Positions 8,566-12,642 of a DNA stretch of 12,642 nt are shown here, piece after piece. The notes beneath the pieces are model-generated. The model was not told the origin of the DNA, made no database searches, and saw nothing but the letters and a program-made list of their open reading frames with translations. Position numbers and translations under genes: made by a program. Every line of letters begins with the position of its first letter. Position 1 is the stretch's first letter. This stretch comes from SG8-4 sp964562575 (GTDB lineage: Bacteria; Planctomycetota; Phycisphaerae; Sedimentisphaerales; Anaerobacaceae): the NCBI GenBank assembly GCA_964562575.1, contig CAZLTY010000141.1:1-12642 (forward strand), in the 5' to 3' direction.

Positions 8566-8668
8566 TATACCCTTGAAGGGTAGTAAATTCTCGCGAGCAA
8601 GACCATAGCCTGTTGTTGTAGGGCCACTTACCCGCGCAAGAATGGGAATTCTCAATCAGGGGCACTAT
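8566..8668 (-). repeat. 103-bp dispersed intergenic element, copy B
   Basis: Read on the minus strand it begins ATAGTGC (8668) and ends GGTATA (8566), the same length as copy A with 83/103 identities and no gap. It sits 40 bp before the addB start codon, in the same direction as addB, so it should be part of the addBA mRNA leader. TACCCT and AGGGTA near its end can form a 6-bp hairpin with a TCA loop. GAATTC and GAATTT can pair across the middle with one wobble. CTCGCGAG within it is an 8-bp palindrome. A GCCGG motif preceded by GAAAACA lies just upstream (8690-8679), matching the looser upstream part of copies A and C. Confidence 0.85.
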
Positions 8669-8692
8669 ACCACGATGGCCGGCTGTTTTCAA
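8664..8692 (-). promoter_or_regulatory. Probable sigma70-type promoter of addBA
   Basis: On the minus strand TTGAAA (8692-8687) is followed after exactly 17 bp by TATAGT (8669-8664), a near-consensus pair pointing at addB. Transcription would begin near 8657, giving a leader of about 130 nt that holds almost all of repeat copy B. The -10 box overlaps the first bases of the repeat. The equivalent -35 bases are GCGAAA in copies A and C, at different spacing, so the promoter may be specific to this copy. Confidence 0.5.
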
Positions 8693-8887
8693 TTATCGCC
8701 CCGGATTTGGCGACAAGTTCGTGACAGATGCATTGGCTCTGAGCGTTTTGAGGCTTGTGTTTTCCGGGAAAATCCGGTATTACAGGACAGTGAACTCACC
8801 ACGGAATGGGGTCACATTGATGGTAGATGAGAATTCTGACTTACATAATCTCCATTTGACAGGACTCTCGTCGCATAAGCAGATACT
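8693..8887. other. Divergent intergenic region without a gene
   Basis: This is the part of the addB/phosphoesterase divergent gap that lies beyond repeat copy B and its promoter. No open frame is convincing. A TTGACA (8856-8861) lies 26 bp before the phosphoesterase ATG, but there is no -10 box at 16-18 bp, so I do not call a promoter. CCGG-GAAAAT-CCGG (8764-8777) is a small hairpin of unknown meaning. Confidence 0.5.
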
Positions 8888-9877
8888 ATGATCGATCGAA
8901 TAAGATACCTGTTTTCAAGCAAGCAAGTGTTGGCACTGGCGGCTCTGGTCCTGCTGGGCGGCATTCGCGCATGCGGCGAGACTTTTTCATTTGCGGTCAT
9001 AGCAGATCCACATATCAACGGCGACCTGTATCCCAAAGCGAAACTCACGACCGCCGTAGACTGGATAATCAATAACAAGGCCGGCTATGGAATTGAATTG
9101 GTGTTTGTAGTAGGGGATATCGCATGGGGCCGCTCCCGAGGCGGCAGAAACCTGACAGTCGCAAGGGGAATACTCGATCGTCTCAATCAAGCGGGCATTG
9201 CTTATGTTCCTATCGTAGGCGACAATGAAATCCAGGGCGGCTGCGAGATAGAGTTCGAAAACACTTTCAGTGAGCAGTACGGCCGTCTCGCCAAAGTTCT
9301 TGCAGACTGGCGCAAAGCGCCGAGCCCTGTCAACGGAAAGTATCTTCAGAATTTTTCGTTCAATCATAAAGGCTGTCATTTCGTTTGCTGTGATTTCAAC
9401 TCCAGGCAAGCCGGTGTTGAGGGCGGAGAGCTCCACGATTTTGCAGGCGGCAGTTGGCCCTGGTTCAAGAACGATATTGAAACCTGCCCGAAAGACAAAA
9501 AGGAGAGCATTGTCATAGTGACGCATATCGGGATGTTTCGGACGGGTATTGGATTGGCCGACCAGTATCTTTTCGCGCAGGACGACATGACCAAGATCAA
9601 GCGTTTCCTCAACGGTTACAGGGAGTATGTCGACACGAACTATGCGGGCCACATTCATCAAAACTGGCACGCATCGGTACGGACGGGTCTGTTCACAACG
9701 ATCTACCATGTCAGGACGACGAATGATACATGGCACTGCAGGCAATGGCCCGAGGGCAGCAGGCAGGCGACGACTGTCAGGGTGGTCCGCGTAGACAGCG
9801 ATGGATCTAAGGTCTCTTACAAGCAGCATATTCGAGACGCCGAAGAGCCCGATAAGGGCAAAGTGACGCCGCAATAA
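8888..9877 (+). CDS. Secreted calcineurin-like metallophosphoesterase
   Basis: The 329-residue protein has an N-terminal signal peptide (basic MIDRIR, hydrophobic core about 14-25, likely cut near residue 30), so it should act outside the cytoplasm. The residue before Cys29 is not a good lipobox, so I favour signal peptidase I. The two-metal phosphoesterase signature follows in order: ADPH (39-42, D40 and H42), VGD (75-77, D77), GDNE (111-114, in place of the usual GNHD/E), THIG (212-215, H213) and GHIH (254-257). Family members hydrolyse phosphomonoesters or diesters; the substrate cannot be told from sequence. There is no clear Shine-Dalgarno site before this ATG, though the signal peptide right after it supports the start. 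It is divergent from addB and separated from the next plus-strand gene by a palindromic repeat, so it is probably a single-gene unit. Confidence 0.85.
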   Translation: MIDRIRYLFSSKQVLALAALVLLGGIRACGETFSFAVIADPHINGDLYPKAKLTTAVDWIINNKAGYGIELVFVVGDIAWGRSRGGRNLTVARGILDRLNQAGIAYVPIVGDNEIQGGCEIEFENTFSEQYGRLAKVLADWRKAPSPVNGKYLQNFSFNHKGCHFVCCDFNSRQAGVEGGELHDFAGGSWPWFKNDIETCPKDKKESIVIVTHIGMFRTGIGLADQYLFAQDDMTKIKRFLNGYREYVDTNYAGHIHQNWHASVRTGLFTTIYHVRTTNDTWHCRQWPEGSRQATTVRVVRVDSDGSKVSYKQHIRDAEEPDKGKVTPQ

Positions 9878-9887
9878 TGCATTAATG

Positions 9888-9901
9888 TTCCCTTCGGGGA
9901 A
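9888..9901 (+). terminator. UUCG-tetraloop hairpin after the phosphoesterase gene
   Basis: TTCCC-TTCG-GGGAA begins 10 nt after the stop codon: a 5-bp stem, extendable by G-T wobbles, capped by the very stable C(UUCG)G loop. No T-run follows, so it may protect the 3' end of the mRNA or act as a weak terminator rather than a classical one. Confidence 0.35.
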
Positions 9902-9930
9902 TGGGAGAAAATCGACCACATCAGTATTGT

Positions 9931-10155
9931 AAACTCTAAATTCTAATATCTAAATCCTAAACAAACTCAAAATCCTAATGACAGAAATCCAAAACATCCG
10001 CGACTGCAGAGGGGCGCCTCTGGCGGATTGCGCATGTGAGCGTTGCGCGTGGGCAACACGGCATTTGCCCACCCTGACGTTCTTGTTTTAAGAATTTGTA
10101 TTTTGAACATTAGACATTGTTTAGGATTTAGGGTTTCGTGCTTAGGATTTTCTGT
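9931..10155. repeat. Palindromic AT-armed intergenic repeat, MITE-like
   Basis: Two AT-rich arms face each other around a GC-rich core. CTAAATCCTAAACAA (9950-9964) is matched perfectly by its complement TTGTTTAGGATTTAG (10117-10131), and weaker matches extend both ways (for instance TCCTAA… at 9955 and CTTAGGATTT at 10141). The core holds two hairpins: CAGAGG/CCTCTG (10007-10022, loop GGCG) and the 8-bp stem at 10049-10072. No reading frame fits a transposase, so it would be non-autonomous. From memory, such TAAATCCTAAA-armed repeats recur between genes in planctomycete and candidate-phylum genomes. Confidence 0.6.
10049..10072. other. Strong hairpin in the core of the palindromic repeat
   Basis: GTGGGCAA (10049-10056) pairs perfectly with TTGCCCAC (10065-10072) around an 8-nt loop. 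On the plus strand CCCTGACGTTCTTGTTTT follows, with a weak T-rich end, so it could act as a terminator for transcripts leaving the phosphoesterase gene. It may equally be only a part of the repeat. Confidence 0.5.
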
Positions 10156-10169
10156 GCTTCAGATGGCTT

Positions 10170-10330
10170 TCAGCTCGGTTCCAGAGCTACCGCCTTCAGG
10201 CTGTAGTAGTTGACTCCACACGGGTGTTTGGGCGGACCGACTTGCACGATCACGCCATATTGAATTTTCCTTGAATCTTCTTCCGTCGGGCCTACAATGC
10301 TTTCGGTGGCTTGTCGTTGCAGCCCTGTGA
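10170..10330 (-). pseudogene. Tail of an unidentified gene, probably a remnant
   Basis: On the minus strand about 53 codons up to a TGA at 10172-10170 have codon use like a real gene (GTG ATC GTG CAA GTC GGT CCG CCC). They encode a C-terminus containing KIQYGVIVQVGPP and GVNYYSLKAVALEPS. The open frame continues upstream only into the promoter and signal-peptide region of the divergent propeller gene, where it makes no sense as protein, so the front of the gene seems to be missing. Its stop lies 15 bp from the palindromic repeat, as if the repeat marks the edge of a deletion or rearrangement. I do not recognise the family; the alternative is a chance open frame. Confidence 0.4.
10271..10298 (+). 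promoter_or_regulatory. Probable promoter of the propeller-toroid gene
   Basis: TTGAAT (10271-10276) and TACAAT (10293-10298) are 16 bp apart, a fair sigma70-type pair. Transcription would begin near 10305, giving a leader of about 60 nt before the ATG at 10366. An ATG at 10297 lies inside the -10 box, which argues against it as start codon. Confidence 0.45.
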
Positions 10331-10365
10331 CCAGTAGAACAATCGATTTAGGAAACACCGATACC

Positions 10366-12537
10366 ATGAGGAAAGATATCCTTTTCGCAGCGATCTGTAG
10401 CGTGCTCATAACCGCTCCCCTGGCCTTTTCAGAAGATGTTGCACAATTCTACGAGGACCGTCCGTTCTTGCAGGATTTTGCCCAGAAGATCCCTCTTTCC
10501 GAACAGCTGGCCGGAACGGAGCTGTCGGCTGTACGCTCTGACAGAAATGGCCGTATCCTCGTCTTGTCGGACAGGGGGCTGCTCGGCGTTCACGACGGAG
10601 AGCTGGTGCCGGACAACCTGTACAGGCCTATTCGGGACATGCAGATAAAAGGCCTGGAGACCTATCGCGACCAGTTCGTCTACCTGACCGACAAGGCAGT
10701 CCTGAGCAATGCCTGGGCGGGTAAGATTTATGCGTCTCACAAAATGCCCGATGCCGGTTTGTTCGAGATGGGACGTGACTTCTGTTTCCTGCTTGCCGGT
10801 GAAAGCACTCTCACCTATTTCAACAAGGCCAAAGGCATCGAGACAGTGAAAGCAGCTCAGACTCAGGCCAGGCAATTGTTGTTTGACCGCAGGCGCAACC
10901 GGTTTTTGATCCTATTCGATGACCAGATATGTTGCTACGCCAGCGGCAAGAAGTGCAGGAAGATCTTTGAAGGCGAGAATCTGACTTCTTTGGGATTGAT
11001 AAACAACAATAAGGATCTTGTTGTCGGTACCAGAGACGGTTACATCGAACTGGATGCCGGTTCATTTCGCCGGCGTTCCGGCGTGCAGAGAAAACTGCCG
11101 TGGACCGACATACGTTGTGTCAGGCAGGTCGGCAAGGCCATATGGTTCGGGACGCCGAGAGGGGCCTTTGCTCTGCAGGGCGATGGCCGGATCGACTACT
11201 ATGCCTCGAAGCGATGGCTTGTAGACGACGATGTTGTCGACATTTCAAGAGGTCCCGGCAATTCGGTGCTAGTTCTCAGCAGCAGTGGATTGAGTATTAT
11301 TCGCTTTAGAAGAATGACGCTTCAACAGAAAGCCGCGCACTTTGACAGGCTCACGCGCAGCCGTCACATCCGCAACGGCTTCAACAGCGGACTCGCCATG
11401 AGCAAGCCGGGTGATTTGTCGGCGGGGACGCTGTTCGACAGCGACAACGACGGCCTATGGACGGCGATGTACCTGGCCGGAGAGCTTTACCGTTACGCCG
11501 TCACCAGGTCGCGGGACGCCCTCAAGAATTGCTACGAGTCCTTCGAGGCGATGGAGCGTTTGTCCCATGTCAATCACATGAAAGGTCATCCGTCGCGGTC
11601 TTTCGAACGCGCCGGCTATCAACTCTCCGACAAATCCCGCTGGCAGCCCGCGGCCGATCCGAACTGGACCTGGAAGGCGACTACCAGTAGTGATGAGATA
11701 GTGGGACACTTCTACGTATACAGCATTTTCGCAGAAGTAGTACCCGACGAGAAATGGCGCGACCGGGCGGTCACTCTGATGCGCGACATTATGGACCATA
11801 TCGTGCGAAACGACTGGTACCTCATCGACTATGACGGCAAACCCACGCTCTGGGGCAAATGGAATCCTGATTACGTCAACGGATTTTCCAAACAGGTGGG
11901 CGATCGCAGACTCAACTCTACTGAGATCATCGCATTCCTGCAGACGGCCTATCACTTTACGGGCAAGAAAATCTACAAGGACAAGGCCTTCGAGCTGTTT
12001 GACGAGCACGGCTATCTCGACAATATCATGATCCCCATATCCAAGATAGGCCGGGTTCCCGGCGTCGACCTGACGACCGAATGGAATCATTCCGACGATG
12101 AGCTGGCCTTTCTGTCTTATTGGAACCTGTACAAATATGCCTTCACGGACCAACTGCGAGAGAAATACCGCCAGGCTATCAAGGGCCACTGGGAAATCGA
12201 GAGGCCCGAGAAGAATCCTCTGTGGAATTTGATTTATGCCATGACCGGGGCGGACGAATTTGATCTGGAGCAGGCTGTCTGGAACCTGAAGGAATTCCCG
12301 CTGGACATGATTGGTTGGTCCATGGCCAATAGCCATCGCAAGGATTTGGAGTTCGTAGAGCCGAATTTCCGCAATCAAACCACGCGAGAGGTCCTACCGC
12401 CGGATGAGCGGCCCATGAGCAAATACAACGGCAACGCCTTTCGCCTGGACGGCGGTAGCGGCGGCCGTCGCGAGTACAGCGGCGACATCTTCCTTCTGCC
12501 CTATTGGCTGGGGAGATATCTGGAGGCAATTAGATAG
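10366..12537 (+). CDS. Secreted beta-propeller/alpha-toroid protein of unknown function
   Basis: The protein has 723 residues from ATG 10366, chosen because a signal peptide begins exactly there (MRKDILFAAI, hydrophobic to about 20, likely cut after AFS) and AGGA lies 12 nt upstream. An in-frame ATG 69 nt earlier would bury the signal and lies in the promoter. Residues about 45-315 are strand-rich short repeats; AIWFGTPRGAFAL (258-270) and VVGTRDGYIELD (219-230) resemble the two-component-regulator propeller repeat. Residues about 335-723 are helical with conserved-looking FDSDNDGLWTAMYLAGELYR (357-376), TSSDEIVGHF (440-449), YLIDYDGKPTLWGKW (485-499) and WNHSDDELAFLSYWNLY (573-589). This recalls (alpha/alpha)-toroid carbohydrate-active enzymes and a family I remember only as uncharacterised. 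The clustered Asp, Glu and Trp suggest glycan binding or cleavage, but that is inference. It appears intact. Confidence 0.75.
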   Translation: MRKDILFAAICSVLITAPLAFSEDVAQFYEDRPFLQDFAQKIPLSEQLAGTELSAVRSDRNGRILVLSDRGLLGVHDGELVPDNLYRPIRDMQIKGLETYRDQFVYLTDKAVLSNAWAGKIYASHKMPDAGLFEMGRDFCFLLAGESTLTYFNKAKGIETVKAAQTQARQLLFDRRRNRFLILFDDQICCYASGKKCRKIFEGENLTSLGLINNNKDLVVGTRDGYIELDAGSFRRRSGVQRKLPWTDIRCVRQVGKAIWFGTPRGAFALQGDGRIDYYASKRWLVDDDVVDISRGPGNSVLVLSSSGLSIIRFRRMTLQQKAAHFDRLTRSRHIRNGFNSGLAMSKPGDLSAGTLFDSDNDGLWTAMYLAGELYRYAVTRSRDALKNCYESFEAMERLSHVNHMKGHPSRSFERAGYQLSDKSRWQPAADPNWTWKATTSSDEIVGHFYVYSIFAEVVPDEKWRDRAVTLMRDIMDHIVRNDWYLIDYDGKPTLWGKWNPDYVNGFSKQVGDRRLNSTEIIAFLQTAYHFTGKKIYKDKAFELFDEHGYLDNIMIPISKIGRVPGVDLTTEWNHSDDELAFLSYWNLYKYAFTDQLREKYRQAIKGHWEIERPEKNPLWNLIYAMTGADEFDLEQAVWNLKEFPLDMIGWSMANSHRKDLEFVEPNFRNQTTREVLPPDERPMSKYNGNAFRLDGGSGGRREYSGDIFLLPYWLGRYLEAIR

Positions 12538-12588
12538 GCGCCAACCTGTTATGGCCTTACGGGGCGAAAGCCGGATTTTGCATGAGTA

Positions 12589-12642
12589 ATAGTGCTCCTG
12601 ATTGAAAATTCGCGTTCTTGCGCGGGTAAGTGGCGTTACAAT
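12589..12642 (+). repeat. 103-bp dispersed intergenic element, copy C (cut by window edge)
   Basis: The first 54 bp of the element are visible, from ATAGTGC to the right edge. They match copy B at 47 and copy A at 44 of 54 positions with no gap. GGCGAAAGCCGG (12563-12574) upstream matches GGCGAAACCGG before copy A. It begins 51 bp after the stop of the propeller gene, in the same direction. CGCG-TTCTTG-CGCG inside it can form a small hairpin. Confidence 0.8.

Noticed and set aside
8565..8671. GGTATAG at both ends of copy B as a target-site duplication
   Set aside because: ATAG at the start is kept in all copies and GGTATA at the end is also in copy A, so these bases belong to the element.
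8856..8887. TTGACA before the phosphoesterase as a promoter
   Set aside because: The only -10-like sequence (GATACT) is 20 bp away and touches the start codon, so a normal promoter does not fit.
8987..9919. A 310-codon minus-strand open frame opposite the phosphoesterase
   Set aside because: The plus strand carries all metal-binding motifs and a signal peptide; the minus frame has neither.
11455..12378. A 307-codon minus-strand open frame opposite the propeller-toroid gene
   Set aside because: Shadow of a gene with a signal peptide, promoter and consistent domain pattern on the plus strand.

Overview
This window looks like a chromosomal segment from a Gram-negative-style bacterium of moderate GC (about half). 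My best guess, held loosely, is an anaerobic planctomycete (Phycisphaerae/Sedimentisphaerales-like). The reasons are indirect: several genes encode secreted proteins with signal peptides, AddAB is used for end processing, one uncharacterised secreted propeller-plus-toroid protein is present, and an AT-rich palindromic intergenic repeat resembles ones I associate with such genomes. There is no rRNA, tRNA or other phylogenetic marker to settle it.

Layout, left to right. (1) A minus-strand gene, cut by the left edge, encodes a membrane-anchored coiled-coil protein whose rod is built from an exact-period 117-bp (39-residue) tandem repeat. (2) A 453-bp gap holds copy A of a 103-bp intergenic element. 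(3) A minus-strand operon reads addB, addA, then a 95-residue secreted ORF that looks like the remnant of a longer protein. AddB and AddA together form the helicase-nuclease that resects double-strand breaks for RecA; the genes overlap by 8 bp. Copy B of the 103-bp element lies in the probable 5' leader of addBA, just downstream of a good sigma70-like promoter. (4) Divergently, a plus-strand gene encodes a secreted calcineurin-like metallophosphoesterase. (5) A 488-bp gap carries a ~225-bp palindromic (MITE-like) repeat with strong internal hairpins and a minus-strand gene-tail remnant. (6) A plus-strand gene encodes a 723-residue secreted protein with an N-terminal beta-propeller-like part and a C-terminal alpha/alpha-toroid-like part of unknown activity. 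(7) Copy C of the element runs into the right edge.

The most notable thing is the 103-bp element. Two full copies, A and B, align without a gap (83/103 identical by hand count), and the visible 54 bp of copy C matches B at 47/54. The copies lie only between genes and bracket the gene blocks: A and B converge around the addBA block, while B and C diverge around the phosphoesterase/propeller block. I do not recognise it as a named riboswitch, REP, attC or IS end. It is the best candidate here for an undescribed element. AddAB itself is an ordinary housekeeping system and appears intact.
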